Source of the DNA: Polytrichum commune | Lineage: Eukaryota > Streptophyta > Polytrichopsida > Polytrichales > Polytrichaceae | Assembly (NCBI GenBank): GCA_950295325.1 | Contig: OX485808.1 | Location: forward strand, 13,332,501-13,396,500 | Reading direction: 5' to 3' | Length of the DNA stretch: 64,000 nt | In this document: piece after piece, positions 12,418 to 24,300 of the stretch | How the letters are laid out: each line of letters opens with the position of its first letter | How positions within the stretch are numbered: position 1 is the first letter of the stretch | Program-made: the position numbers and the translations under genes | Notes under the pieces: model-generated | Seen by the model: the letters and a program-made list of their open reading frames with translations, nothing else | Told to the model about the DNA's origin: nothing | The model's database searches: none

Positions 12418-13087
12418 GGGCCACTTCACACACGAGACTGAGAGCCCGTGACCATTACACTTCAAGCACTCTCACTGATGGAAAAGGCGGAGCCGGTCCA
12501 AGTTCGCTACTTCACACTACGCTTGAGGGACCAATATAGTAAGTGAATGCAAGATGGATGTAAAGTCTACATGGATTCCTACATGGCATTGAATGGATCA
12601 TGTTTCATGGTCACTTGGACTATTTTCCAAAACCACCTCTTGGAGGTAGGCCTAACACAAAACCGGGAGACCATGGAACTCCCAATGTTCACAATCGTTG
12701 ATTTATTCTATTTTATCATGTGTGAGGATCCGCATGAATAAAAATTCATTGAAATAGCTTTTGGCTGACACAACATTATTCATATTCATAACACTGTTAT
12801 GTGGGACTGACAATATTCCACAAAATATTCTTTGATTTTTGCACATTCAGACTGAATGTGGGAAATATAGGGGAATATTTTATGGAATATTTTCGGTCCC
12901 ATAGAACATTGATATGGACTTGAATAATGTTATGGAGGGGTTGGTGACACATGACTTCACACTACACTTGAGGATCCTTGACCACACCACATGATTTTGG
13001 AGGTGTCTTGGGACGGCCTTTGGACACTTTCTTTCGGGCTCTCACAATTTCATGGTCACGGCTCTTGGCTCGTGTGTGAAGTGGCCC
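12418..13087 (+). mobile_element. Harbinger-type MITE, GGGCCACTTCACAC family, copy 2 (with insertion)
   Basis: The same terminal repeats as copy 1 are flanked by TAA at 12415-12417 and 13088-13090. At 670 bp it is longer than copy 1 because a second small element (12769-12934) sits inside it. Relative to copy 1 it lies in the opposite orientation. A 64-codon plus-strand frame (12547-12741) corresponds to the minus-strand frame of copy 1. Confidence 0.85.
12769..12934. mobile_element. Small MITE with CATAACATTATTCA ends, copy 1, nested
   Basis: The ends CACAACATTATTCATATTCA and TGAATAATGTTATG are inverted relatives, and the element matches 16026-16171 along its length, including GTTATGTGG and TCGGTCCCA. 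Copy 1 of the host MITE (10060-10558) has no such sequence at the matching position, so this is an insertion. The target duplication is unclear, so the superfamily is not assigned. Confidence 0.75.
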
Positions 13088-13225
13088 TAAATGTTAATTG
13101 TGGTATAGCGTCACCAACACTAGATGTCATTCCTTGTAGAGTTTTTTTGAGGGGGATTATAAATTTACAGTGCTGCAAATATTGTCAGTTACCAATAAAT
13201 TTTCATCCAAACTGCAATCATCCAT

Positions 13226-13392
13226 GACAAAATTACCAACAAGAGAAGGTAGGGTTTTGGCCAATGGATGAACTTATCCTATCATCCATGACAATATTTG
13301 TCCACTTATTCATGAGAAGTGTCATCCAAAAAGGTTACCATAGTGACATCAAACACCATACGACACTAAACATCATATTTAGTGTAGTGTCA
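13226..13392 (+). repeat. Dispersed repeat with TAAATAT palindrome, copy 1
   Basis: Shares AGAGAAGGT, GGTTTTGGCCAAT, ATCATCCATGACAATATTT and the terminal TATCATATTTAGTGTA-type palindrome with 48589-48740 in the same order and orientation. The class is unknown. The palindrome may be a terminal structure of the element. Confidence 0.7.
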
Positions 13393-13749
13393 GCAACATG
13401 TGCCAATGTTTAGTCATCATCCGTACCCAAAGAATCCCACGAGGTATTTGCACGATGAATAAAGAGGAGTTGGAGCTGGCACATATATAAAGGTTGCAAG
13501 GAACACATGCCGCATAATATGTTGGTGCTTAGCATATGAAGGTGTTCTTGGGCCACCCATTTCCCTTTGCACACTCTATACATTTATTAGGACTATCGCA
13601 ATAAGTAAAGGTCCCCCGTGGTATAATCTATATTTAGAAATTAAACTCAATAACATGGCTGAATAGTGTTATGGAACGTGACCCTTAACCAGAAAAAGTT
13701 TGGCAAAGAGGGACCCAAATCTTTTAGAAGACTGTAATTCCAATAGAGT

Positions 13750-14170
13750 TCATTGTAAAGTAAAGCAGATGAAACCATGCGTTTAGTCCCAAACCCTAAG
13801 TTTATGAGAATTAACACAAAGTCATCCAAGTTTTCTTAATGCTTAATTAACCATACACAAGAGTAGTGTTGGGCTATTACAAGGCAATTTTATAACTTGT
13901 CCTACTAGGATGGGTGGGCCTAGCTAGCCTTGCATAGGCCGATCCATGATTCACGACATTGGGTCCCATGCACGTACCCTGTTTTGGATCCTAAAATTCT
14001 CTAAAAGTTTGAGAGGTGAAAAAAGGAAGTCCCAAAAGTTTCACCCAACTCTCAAATTAGGCTCCGATACACGGCGAGCTCACGAGCTCTTGATAGAGCG
14101 AATCTCAAAGAACGATCAAGCCCACAATTTCGTCCTTTTTTGAAGGATGTTACAAATGACTTTCATACTA
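13750..14170 (+). repeat. Dispersed repeat family A, fullest copy
   Basis: It begins near AAAGTAAAGCAGATGAAACC and includes GTTTAGTCCCAAA, GGGTGGGCCTAGCTAGCC and TTTCACCCAACTCTC. It aligns with the minus strand of 1-130 in its first part, with 10930-11190 in its second part, and with 54990-55590 throughout. A length of about 420 bp and the lack of coding content suit an LTR fragment or a non-autonomous element, but no paired ends were found. Confidence 0.7.
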
Positions 14171-14633
14171 CACTGAACATCCCAATTAATGCGTTTTATT
14201 ATTCAGAGTTACACCGTACAATAACGTCTTACTCATGAGTTCAAGTTTTACCAACGCAAGCTCAAGAGGTTGTTCAGACATCATGGAACATAAACCACTT
14301 TGCTTGGTAAAATATTACAATCTCATTAAATAGTTAGAGCACTGCGTAACTCCAAATTGGGATAATTAACACGCACTAATTGGGATAATTAGTGTAGCTC
14401 GTTGCATTGCGATTTCAAATGCTCCATGGCATACCGAGACGCCCACATGGCTCACACCTCTAAATTAAGAAGCCATGTTGGCCCATGCCACTGCTTCCCG
14501 AAAGTACATGCGCTCAGAATGGCAGGAGCTAAAGTTCCAAAGTGTCCATGTGAAGCAGCGCTTGGCCAACTCCCGTCTTCTTGAAAATTGTGGAGCCACC
14601 ACTGTAACTTAAACTTACGTACCAGTTCCTGTG

Positions 14634-15036
14634 TAGAGTAGAGGCACCTGTAAAAGATCACTTCATAGATTCTCCGCTATATTTGGAGAAGTATAAGGCG
14701 GTGCAATTTTTTTCCTGTGTAGGAGGATAGAAATCAAGAGGATTGTAATATTTTCAGTGATTTTGTTTCTTGATTTGAAATAATTGTGATTTTTTTGAAG
14801 CCAAAAGTTGGCCCGAACATATTACCAATGTCTAGAGTCTACCATGACTGCTCATTCCTCCTCACTCAAAACCAAGACATGTGTCATGGCGCTATTGGTT
14901 TTGGTCTAATCGAAATTGAGTCCCATCTTGATTGAAATTGGTTCCGAGCCTGATTGAAATTTAGTCTCAATCTTGGCGAAATTCTAGTACCCTATAGATT
15001 GCCGATGGGGTTTTGATCGAGAATAGGCGCCTCTAT
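14634..15036 (+). repeat. Repeat family B, copy 1 (GGCGCC-ended)
   Basis: It begins TAGAGTAGAGGCACC and ends GAATAGGCGCCTCTATT. Inside are GGAGAAGTATAAGGCGGTGC, ACCAATGTCTAGAGTCT, CCTCCTCACT and ACCCTATAGATTGCC, which recur in the copies at 15095 and 15533. The ends look like short inverted repeats around GGC(G/A)CC, which suggests a small DNA element. No coding capacity is seen. Confidence 0.75.
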
Positions 15037-15094
15037 TATAATTGGTTGGCATCCACACCCGTTCTCGAATGATACAAATATACTAATACATAAA

Positions 15095-15457
15095 GTAGAG
15101 TAGAGGCATTCATAACTAATCACTTGAGAGATTTTGCGCCAGATGTGGAGAGGTGTAAGGTGGTGCAAATTTTCCTTGTGTAGGAAGATAGAAATCATGA
15201 GGGTTTAAAAAATTGATAATTTTATTCCTTAAATTGAATTTACTATGAATTTTTAAAGCCAAAAGGTGGCCGACCATATTACCAATGTCTAGAGTCTGCC
15301 ATAACCGCTCACTCCTCCTCACTTTAGCAATAAACATTAGGACATGTGTATGACATTATTGGTTCTAGCCTGATTGAAATTCAATCCCAACATCATCGAA
15401 ATTCCAATACCCTATAGATTGCCAATGGGATCTTGATCACGAATAGGTGCCTCTATC
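15095..15457 (+). repeat. Repeat family B, copy 2
   Basis: Same order of motifs as copy 1 and the same orientation: GTAGAGTAGAGGCATT at the left, GAATAGGTGCCTCTAT at the right. It stands only about 60 bp after copy 1, so the pair resembles a tandem insertion or duplication that has since diverged. Confidence 0.75.
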
Positions 15458-15532
15458 ATAAATATGCACCAACACCCATAGTCACATGAGCCTTAGGTAT
15501 ACCTAAATTACTTACGTTAGTACCTAGTCTTT

Positions 15533-15900
15533 ATAACAGAGGCGCCTATTCCCAATCAGGACCCCATCGGCAATCTATAGGGTACCGCAATTTCCATCAG
15601 GCTAGGACTGAATGTCGATTGGGTTGGAACCAATAATGCCATGATAGATATCATGAGTTTGAGTGCTAAAGTGAGGAGGACTCCTCACCAGTTAAAATGA
15701 GCAGCTCTGGCAAACTCTTGACATTGGTAAGATGTTCATGCCAACTTTTGAATTCAAAAAATTGAAATAATTTCAATTCAAGGAAGAAAATTATCAAAAT
15801 AAAATAAAATTGCAATCTTCCTAAAATAGCACCGCCTTACACTTCTCCAAATTTGGCGCAAAATATCTTAAGTGATCGGTTATGGGCGCCACTACTCTAC
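15533..15900 (-). repeat. Repeat family B, copy 3, inverted
   Basis: The reverse complement of copies 1 and 2: it starts ACAGAGGCGCCTATTC and ends GGGCGCCACTACTCTAC. With copy 2 it forms an imperfect inverted repeat of about 800 bp (15095-15900) that could fold into a long hairpin if transcribed. Confidence 0.75.
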
Positions 15901-16025
15901 TTTATCATATGCATGGCTCCCTCCAAAGTCCAGTCTCCCATTATTTTTATTTGATTTTCCAGAGCACATCCACAAATATTCTCACAAATATGGAGTGGAT
16001 ATATTTCTATAATATGCAACAAGGA

Positions 16026-16171
16026 CATAACATTATTCAGATCCATAACAGTGTTATGTGGACTGCCATGATTCCATGGATTATTCCTCACATTCAATCT
16101 GAATATGAAAAATATTTTGTAGAATACTATCGGTCCCACATAACATTGTTATGAATCTGAATAATGTTATG
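16026..16171. mobile_element. Small MITE with CATAACATTATTCA ends, copy 2
   Basis: A 146 bp element. Its left end is CATAACATTATTCAGATCCA, its right end is the reverse complement of CATAACATTATTCAGATTCA, and the terminal inverted repeat runs for roughly 35 bp into TGTTATGTGG. It matches the element nested at 12769-12934. The target duplication was not resolved. Confidence 0.8.
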
Positions 16172-16565
16172 GATTATAGAAGAACCTCATATTCAAATGA
16201 GTTCATAGCATGGAGCTTGCTGACGGTTCTCTCATTATTTGTGGAACTTCAGTTCATTTGTTGTTTAGGTATGTGGAATTTTTTTGGGGTTCGACTCAAT
16301 CAATATTGTCATGTCTGGTTAGCAATTGCAAATCACAAAAAAATTCATTTCAGATTTCGGAATCGGAGTTGAGATGCAAAAGGTAAAAGAGGTAAAAATA
16401 ATCGCATGCACTTGCGAAATTCTGTTACCACTAGAGTTTAGAATGAATGGATATATTATGAACCTTTGGTCCCATGTCATTGTTACATGTGTCTTTTATG
16501 TGTCCGTTCTTAACTACTAGCAATTCACTTGTTGCACATGCGACAACAATATACCACATCCCGTT

Positions 16566-16690
16566 GCATACTCAACGTAGCTACATACACCCTAAACTCC
16601 GTAATATCAACCTCCATAATGTCACTCACTCTCTAATATTCCGAAATTTCAAGTCTCACTCCTTATTGTCACCTTTCTCTCCCTTATATC
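16566..16690 (-). repeat. Dispersed repeat, inverted partner of 8855-8985
   Basis: On the minus strand it carries GTGAGACTTGAAA, GAGTGACATTATGGAGG and TTGATATTACGGAGTTTA in the same order as 8855-8985. Confidence 0.5.
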
Positions 16691-17640
16691 ATGAATTTTG
16701 TCATTAATACAAACCACCAAAGAAGTCAACCCACACCCTTGCATTTGCACCATGTGGCAATATGTGGAGTGTGACCTTCTTATTTTTATTCTTCTTCTTC
16801 TTCTTATGCCACTTGTTGAATGTTGGTGCATGCATATGCCACATCGCATGGAAGGCCAAGTGGAGTGGACCACACCACACTATTTAATATGTTGCACTTT
16901 GTGTTATTCCATAGTGTCACATGCTACACAAATTCACTAGTATCACGCATCCAAGTGAACACTACAAAACTCTGTAATATCCACATGCACTTTGATTACC
17001 ACAGGTGTGATACTACGGAGTATAGAGTGTAGTCATCCAGCATAAATGTTAGAAGCTTCCCTTGTTTCAACAACATATGCAAGGTCAAGCATGCTCGAAA
17101 GCTAGCAAAATGTGAGAGATATAGGAATCTTGTATTGCACTTCTTGCAGGCTTTATGATGGCAAAGCACAAAATGTGAGGGTATTTGAAAACCATGGATG
17201 AAACAAATTCATCACAAAAACATGACATTCCTCTAGATGAAACCGTGGCCATCTGCATGACAGTGTGTAATTAAATAGTGTATATGGTAGATATTGACAT
17301 TAAGATATAGGTGTCCAATCAAGAAGAGCGACCACGTAAGGCCCACATAACTTACCCTTGACTTCCTACAGATAGTAATTCTGATAGTGCAATATGTGGA
17401 TCATCCACATAATTTATTGAACGAATCTTATGCCAGGAGGAGAGCAAGAGGAGAACAAACCGCCACCAGTCCTGAATTACAAAGAGGGAGTAACACAGAG
17501 GTCCTTATGAATAGGTACATATAGCTAAGTTAAAATCCACCAAGCAGACAAGAAAATAGACTTTCCTTCTGGTCAAGACCTTCACACAGGCTTGCCAAGA
17601 ATAAATTTGTAACATCAAACAAATCCACAGTTGCCAGCAT
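16691..17640. other. Intergenic DNA downstream of the uridylyltransferase gene
   Basis: No gene was recognised. TTTATT at 17413-17418 is an AATAAA on the minus strand and could serve the uridylyltransferase transcript, but so short a motif is weak evidence. The 3' end of that transcript lies somewhere between here and 18351. Confidence 0.4.
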
Positions 17641-18351
17641 ATAGGACATAAGTCACAGAGGCTAAGAGTGGCAGCAGGGCTTCTGTAACCTTGTCACCTT
17701 GGAAGGTGGATACAATATGAACTAGGAATCGAGACATGTCAAAAAGTACGCCAGGAACTCATACATAATAGTGATATGAAACAAGGAGAGAGAGAAGGCA
17801 AAATACAAACTCGGTGACATCCCGAGTCATGATGTAAACATTTCAAGGCCTGAGTGAAAATTGTTCCAACTTTTATACACAAGTAAGCACAACAAACAGC
17901 GTGCTCTTCCACAGCTCACCAAAAAATGTGCTCACAGGGACAGGTTTTTTCCTGCATATCTGTGAGTGCTACTACATAAAACTACAGACTTATCACGTCT
18001 CCTGTTTGGTTCCTGGCATCTTTTGCACAAAATGCTACTATGCCTAGTACCCCCAAAAACACCTGGCAAGTTGCACGACTCGATAAAAAAAATGGACTAA
18101 ATAAAACGAGCCTAGAACCTCAAATACAAAAAGCTCACCAGCTTTGGTTGCTACAAAAAGCATCAATCTCAGATTATATGGTCTCTTCACAAGCGTGCAC
18201 TTCGTGCCAGAGAGGGGAAAAACAAGGGAGCGATAAGTATCGTTCACACCTTGAGAAGTCAGAGACTGAAACCCTGCTCTTTGGTTGGTAACAATGCAAA
18301 ATTAGGTCAAAACCTTGCACAACAGGATGCATTCAGTATGAGCTATATAAT

Positions 18352-21300
18352 TCACCCTCTACCGTTCCCGCGGCTGGAATTTCGTGATGGGTGGCTAGGT
18401 CGGTGTAGGTGGCCGTAACCTTGCCATGCAGTTTGATCCCTTGTCCCATCAGCCCTGTTTACAGAAACCTCAGGGTAAAAGATTTGGCCCTGAGGTGTGT
18501 ACGGTGCATGAAGAAGTGGCCTACCAACCACCCCAGGCGCACTCCAGCCTGGATGGTAACCATTATAACCAGGGTGATGGACACTGTCACCTGGTCGAGC
18601 TCCTAATAAGCTTCCATCCCCAGAAAAGTTGACCAGGTTTTGTGAAAATTGGAGGTGCTGTTGAGGAAATTGAGGGACAACAGTTGGGTGTCTCACATGG
18701 TTGTGTCCAGGTGCTCCATAATGAAGCACTTGATCTCCAGGCATGGGCGGAATAATCCCTCTATTCACTGCCACAAGGTTCTGTCCATGAGCAGCCCAAC
18801 CTTGGTGGTGCCCTTGAAAACTGTAGTGAGTGTCACCTGGCTGCCTTGACTGGGTCACATTCATGTTGTGATTCACATGAACTACTTGGTGAGGTAGTAT
18901 CCCACCATGGTGTCCTCTGCCATAAGCATGCGGCACTAGTGATGGGTTGCTGTAATCAGCACTATTATATGCACTTTCATACCCATTTCCAACTCTCTGT
19001 TGCTTCTCAAAGGGTTGGGCCAAGGGTTCTTCAGATGGTCTTTTGGCACCTTTGAATCCAAAAAACGTATGTTTCATTTCAGCCACCTGGGAAGCAGTCG
19101 TCGTGGAGTACCTGAGTTGTGCAAGGGTTTCGCGAAAGCATTGATGTATGATATCAAATTCTTTTTCTCGTACAGCACGTGCACAGTTCTGAGAACGCTC
19201 TGCAAAATCCTCAACCTGTATGGGCCAGTCATACCCCACACTTTAGAAGTGGATCACCCATCAGAGACCACTGTGAAATGGATAACTGACAAATAGATAT
19301 GAGAAACCACAATGAGGTTTATACTACGACTTGGAAACCAGAAGACTTACCGACATGCAACCCAGGTGGTTTTTTGCCCACACTTTGGAAACCCATTTGC
19401 CTTCATATGCACTTGCGCAAAGCCCTTGCTCCCACAAACTCTCCACTGCCAACAACTGCTCAACCAAAGTCAATAAGAGATGGAAGTCACAAGTCACAAG
19501 AAGAAAATTAGAGAATCCTGGCCCACCCTCTCTCCAAAGTAGTTGTACCTAGGGTGCTCAAGAGCGTTCTGTCTTCAAGTGTTGTTACTTTGTCTAATGA
19601 CCTTTATTACTGTGTAACCCTTGATTACCCCTTCATGTTATAAAGTGCGGTAGCATCCACTCTTGTCAAACCTGCAACTAAGAGGTAATCAAAGTTTCAC
19701 TCAGCTTTGGTCAGAATCCTATTTACATGATCTTTTTGGACACATCTTGTTGGTCATTTCCACTGCAGATGCAAATCTGTAATAATGCAAGCCTAAGAAT
19801 AGATGCTAGGTCAGTCACTAACCTTGACAAAAAAGGAGGCAAACAACTGGCTGACGGTCTCTTTGTTGTCCCTACCAAAGCCGCGTTTGATGTGAAGGGC
19901 CACACGCTCCTTCACAGATGCTATGCAGCTCTGTGTAGATTCCAGAACCAACCCTGCTCTACGCCACCCTAGCACGTCATACATCACTATTTCACTTCCA
20001 ATCACATACATCTACTTCACTAGCAGAGCAGTCCAATTTGGTCATGCATTGCGCTATACCAATGCTGAACATATAACCAAATATTATCTACCTAAGTTTA
20101 CTCGCATCAGAAACAATTCAGCATAAATATACTGCCTGAGATGAAGAATCCACAATCAATTACGCATTGTCAAGGTACCACTGGACAGGAATTTTTCACT
20201 ACACTGGTTGCTGTCGAGGGAGGGGATGAACTACCTTCTAACAATACTGAAAATGAAGGAAGAATTGGTGGTGAACGTGTCTGCAGAAACAGTAATGAAA
20301 TAGATCAGCGACGGCAGTACAATGATGGAAACTGTCACTATTAGCTTCAAGATACTACAATGACTTCTAGTTTGGGCTGTCAACCTGACTTTTGAACCTG
20401 CCATCAAGACCAGGTACAACAGATACCTGCAGGTGGAACGCCACCAGTAAAATGATGGATAGGGAGTTCAGCGTCCCCTTCTTGGAGTCATTGACATTGT
20501 GAACTTTTGCCCAGGCTTTCAGCTGTTTGAAGCATTACATGTTCACAAATGAGTGTTAAAATCAGTTACTGTGCACACATTCATGGACTTTCTTCAGCTA
20601 CTACAGCAATCTTGAAATACTGGGAAGAACCTACTAACACCTTAAATATTTCAACAGCAGCACACTGACAGTCAATAATTATAATTATGAAGGACCCTAA
20701 ACAAACATTAGCATCTCAACACAACAGAGTCCTTAGGGAAATACAAACGAAGATATTTGCCAGCAGAAAATGATCATAAAGGACAAGACAGTTATTTCAG
20801 TACTTCACTATCCAGTGGTTCCTACTCTTAAGGAACAAACTGCAGAGAAAACCTTGGCAAACTTATACTGACACAGAGGTGTTTATCTTATCGAGAAGAC
20901 ATACCAGGAAACAAAGCTGCCGAAACCTGGGATCGATTAATGCAAAAACCCCAAGTAACTCTGATTTGAGAACCCCATCCCTATTTTCCATCGACACATC
21001 GCACTCAATGTTTGTGCGTCCCTCCACAAATTTCACAACAGGAACTGCTGCTCTCATCACAGGTTCTATCTTGCGAACTGTATGCCTCAAAGATCCATTT
21101 TTACCTGTGAAAGGTGCACCTTCCCAACTCAGGATCAATGTTCTTAATAATCACTTGCAACTGATGAATTGTCACAAGAGTGGTACACATGCCCTTATGA
21201 CAGAAAGCATCATCTATATCTAGGATGTAATAAAGCAATTGGAGGTTGAAGAGTGGGGACCATTTTGAAGTCCATGAAGTGCTCGAGTAAGCTTCCTCAG

Positions 21301-22277
21301 AAATCCAATCCGGTCACTTCGAGAACGTTCCACTGGGGCATAGCCAACATTAAGAGAAAGGTCCAAGTCACTTGAGCCCGTATACAAGTCCATTACAAAT
21401 GACCCAAACACTGTAATGTGGCTTCCTGCACAATAGAGATAAACATTAAGAGCACGTTTTCTTCCCCAAAGAAACAGACAAGACACTCGACAAATTGGAG
21501 GTCCAGGGCCATGGCAACATGGGTAACTCTTCCTTCCTCTCCTCATTCTTTGTCCATACCAATTTCCATTCTTCTCCAAACACAACAAGATGTCATCTCA
21601 CCTGAACCCTAAGTGTAAGGAAATACTGCAAAGATAGAACAAGAACTCACCTTGGATCCTAGATTTCACAAAATTATCCACAAAGTGGATAACGTAGCGG
21701 CGAGCCTCCTGCTGCTCTTTAGTAGGCTGAAGTACTGCATATACATCATCCAGCATGCTGTCTACCAGCATCTTGCTTTGTGCTGTCCATACCAATGAAT
21801 TCTCTTGTTGTTTTTCCAGATGCAAGGCTCTGTCACACATCACTGCAGAAAGCCAAAAAAATAGTGAGCACCCCAGCTTTTAAAAGTTGAAGAAAAATGG
21901 TCCCTGAATCCCAATTGAAACCTCCACAGCAATTGAACCCCATTTATCATTGTGTATGGAAGTAGGGCCATGATTACCAGTATGTGTTGAAGTAGCATCC
22001 AGCTGCATGATACTGCCATGTGAGCTCTAGCTTTGACAAAAGTAAAGGAGACCTCTATAGCACAGGAATGTCATGAATTCTAAGGTGTGAGAAAGGGAGA
22101 TAATGAAACACATAAACACAAACTAAACGAATGCTAACCATGCGATGGTGGTGGAATGACGATTCCCAAGTCAGGTAACTGCAACTCCTCCACATCATTC
22201 TCCTCATTCTCCTGCCCGTCACCATTGAAAAGTTCCTCATCTGTAGGTCCCTCCACTTCTAACCCTACAGTGGGCAT
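18352..22277 (-). CDS. HESO1: HESO1-like terminal uridylyltransferase (nine coding exons)
   Basis: The product adds uridines to RNA 3' ends. In Arabidopsis, HESO1 acts on unmethylated small RNAs and on cleaved mRNA fragments; that role is carried over from the family. Exons (minus strand, by coordinate): 22277-22139, 21842-21651, 21425-21261, 21104-20905, 20522-20427, 20280-20179, 19930-19823, 19455-19351 and 19215-18352. All introns are GT-AG, the phases agree, and the total is 656 codons plus stop. The nucleotidyltransferase signature FGSFVMDLYTG is followed by DLD, so GS is at residues 118-119 and the first two metal-binding Asp are D130 and D132. The third is D201 in IECDVSMENRDG. KAWAKVHNVND and KKGTLNS, then SPPILPSF and SVEDFAERSQN, are typical of the HESO1 central and PAP-associated parts. 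Residues from about 410 on form a G/H/P/Q/N-rich low-complexity tail. The start at 22277 is the first in-frame ATG after the acceptor. It gives an acidic N-terminal extension of about 70 residues, which is the least certain part. Confidence 0.88.
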
Positions 22278-22541
22278 TTCCACTGGCCTGTATGTATATA
22301 AAAAGAAACAGCATTGGATGAGGTCACAGTGGCCCTGACATACTAGGCAACCTCAAGGCCCCTCGAGATTTCATTCAAGTACTTTACTCACTAAGAGAAT
22401 CATACAAAGCTGCATTCCACATAGTGAACAATCTGCAGAAAGAGGACTTCTACAAAAACTATCCTAAACTAAGCCAAATTGCCTTGTGCAGGGATTTCTC
22501 TCTCTAAAAGATAAATAAATCAATAAATCGGCCAACCGGCT

Positions 22542-22571
22542 AATTGCTAAGGACTTACTGGGATAGGGCTG
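22542..22571 (-). other. Possible 30-base non-coding micro-exon
   Basis: On the minus strand, CCTACAG precedes and GTAAGT follows a 30-base segment beginning GTGTTATTGAACC. It cannot be joined in frame to the next exon without a stop codon, so if it is real it is 5' UTR of the uridylyltransferase transcript. A chance pair of splice sites is equally possible. Positions are good to a few bases. Confidence 0.25.
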
Positions 22572-22989
22572 CAGTGGTTCAATAACACCTGTAGGTTGTT
22601 ACCAAATATGCAAATGCCTTACAAAAGCTATCAAAACTGTAGACACAATGTGTCCACCTTCACACAGCTCAACTTACAATCCAGCTGCAGACTTGAGAGG
22701 TATAAGCTCAGATTAAGAAAGAGTACAATTTATCTCCAGCAGCCACATGAACGTAGTTTCCAAACAATTCAGAGAGCACAGATAACAAACTACAGCTTTC
22801 TCTCACAACAACTACAAAAGTTTCTCTCTACTTTTTAGATTTTAAGTTTCTATTATCATTTGTTTCATTACAAAAGGACGGGCCTTGTAGTAACTATTGC
22901 AGCACATAAAATACAGAAATTTTATTGCACTCTCTTCACATCACAGAACCGTTCCCAATTCAGTCACAGCTATACAAGGCTCGAGAATG

Positions 22990-23640
22990 GTGGTCTAAAC
23001 CCAAGGCCTTAACCCAGGTCCCAGGGGAATTTCCAGGTTAAGCCGACTAACACCTGAATAGAGCTCAGATGGGTCACCTTCCTAGCACGTGATTTCCCAT
23101 GCACCCTACCACCTATGTGCACCCTACCACCTATAGTCCACCCAATCATAATGCGATTGTCCGGGTGAACCATATATTCTCAACCAACCATGTGGAAACC
23201 TAGGGGCTTGTCCTTGAGAGAGATTGAGAGAGATTGGTGCAGACCGGCTTGTCCATGCCCATTCATGGTGGTCACCTTCGAAAGAAAGGAGGCAGTAGTC
23301 TATGAGGGCCCTCTAACTCTTGTAATGCCCATTTCGACTTAAATTCACGTCAGTGGCAGTATCAGGGTCACCTCTTCTCTTCTTACTCTTCTTGATTCTC
23401 CTATCACTCCAAAAGGAGTTTGGTCAATCGTAGAGGGAGTAAACGGGTGAACCGTAAATTTCCAACCAGCCGTGTGAGAACCTAGGGGCTTGCCCGAGCC
23501 TGCCTGTTCAAGGTGTTCGCCTTTGGAAAAAAACAACAATTTTTTTCCGGGGCCCTCTAATTCTTGTGCTGCCGGTTTCGAGAATCCGAACAGACTTAGA
23601 CCAACTCGAAGATGAAAGCTACAACACAATTCACGCCAGT
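22990..23640 (+). repeat. Dispersed repeat C inside the 5' UTR intron, copy 1
   Basis: Contains AAACCCAAGGCCTTAACC, GCACCCTACCACCTATAG, CCAATCATAATG, TCCGGGTGAACC and GAACCTAGGGGCTTG, in an order shared with 25440-26250. The CCTAGGGGCTTG part occurs a second time at 23470-23500, so the unit is partly duplicated here. It is probably a transposon fragment that landed in the first intron of the uridylyltransferase gene. Confidence 0.65.
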
Positions 23641-23756
23641 GGAAAAACTGGATTCAATCTCTTCTTGATTCTTCTTATCTTACTCCTCTTAATTCTCCTA
23701 CCACTCCTGAAATACTCACAAATTAATTGAAATGAAGGTCACTGAAGCCGCCTTAC

Positions 23757-24300
23757 CTTTGCCACCTACTCATAAACCGTGGTACAGGGGGACTGGTCTT
23801 TGCAGGCACAACATGACGATGTCACGCTCTCAAGAAATTCAGCTCCCCATACAAAACCATACCACACAAACAGTAAGCCCTAAGAAACCCGTCCCGATGC
23901 CTGCGATGTCCGTCGCGCTACAGGACACCTCGACCGCACTTCCGCCATGCTTGAAATCCCCGGCCTAAACCAAACCGCCACAATCACAATGCCGCAACCC
24001 CCGCCTTACGCAACAGCAACAAGAAATTACGAGACTGGGACAAAATCCATGCTCTTAAAGCTCCGTCGCATCATGGCCGGATCACAAAATCGCGGCCGCT
24101 ACCTTTGCACCACAGCGACATGCATGGCAGCATCAGCCATCACGCATTGGTAGGAATTTAGCATCGTGCGCAAGGATCAGAGCGCCATAGCTGAGCTCCT
24201 GCTGCGACAAACCCTAGTTGCTGCGACACAGAGACGACCAGAGAAGGTGCCCGTCAATATCCGTCGCCGCCCGTCACTGCCCGTCCATTGCCAATCCTTC
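23757..24300 (-). other. Probable non-coding first exon and promoter-proximal region of the HESO1-like gene
   Basis: A GC-rich island in AT-rich surroundings ends on the minus strand in GGCAAAG followed by GTAAGG (donor at 23756/23757). Every ATG checked here on the minus strand soon meets a stop, including one opening MAEVRSRCP at about 23949, so it is read as 5' UTR. The transcription start is not determined; sequence beyond about 24300 becomes AT-rich again. Confidence 0.45.

Noticed and set aside
10238-12741. A conserved small protein encoded in the two MITE copies
   Set aside because: Similarity covers the whole MITE and not only the frame, the third copy is broken, and no start context or domain supports translation.
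14634-15900. CRISPR-like array
   Set aside because: The repeats are about 370-400 bp, diverged and partly inverted, and the sequence is plant nuclear DNA.
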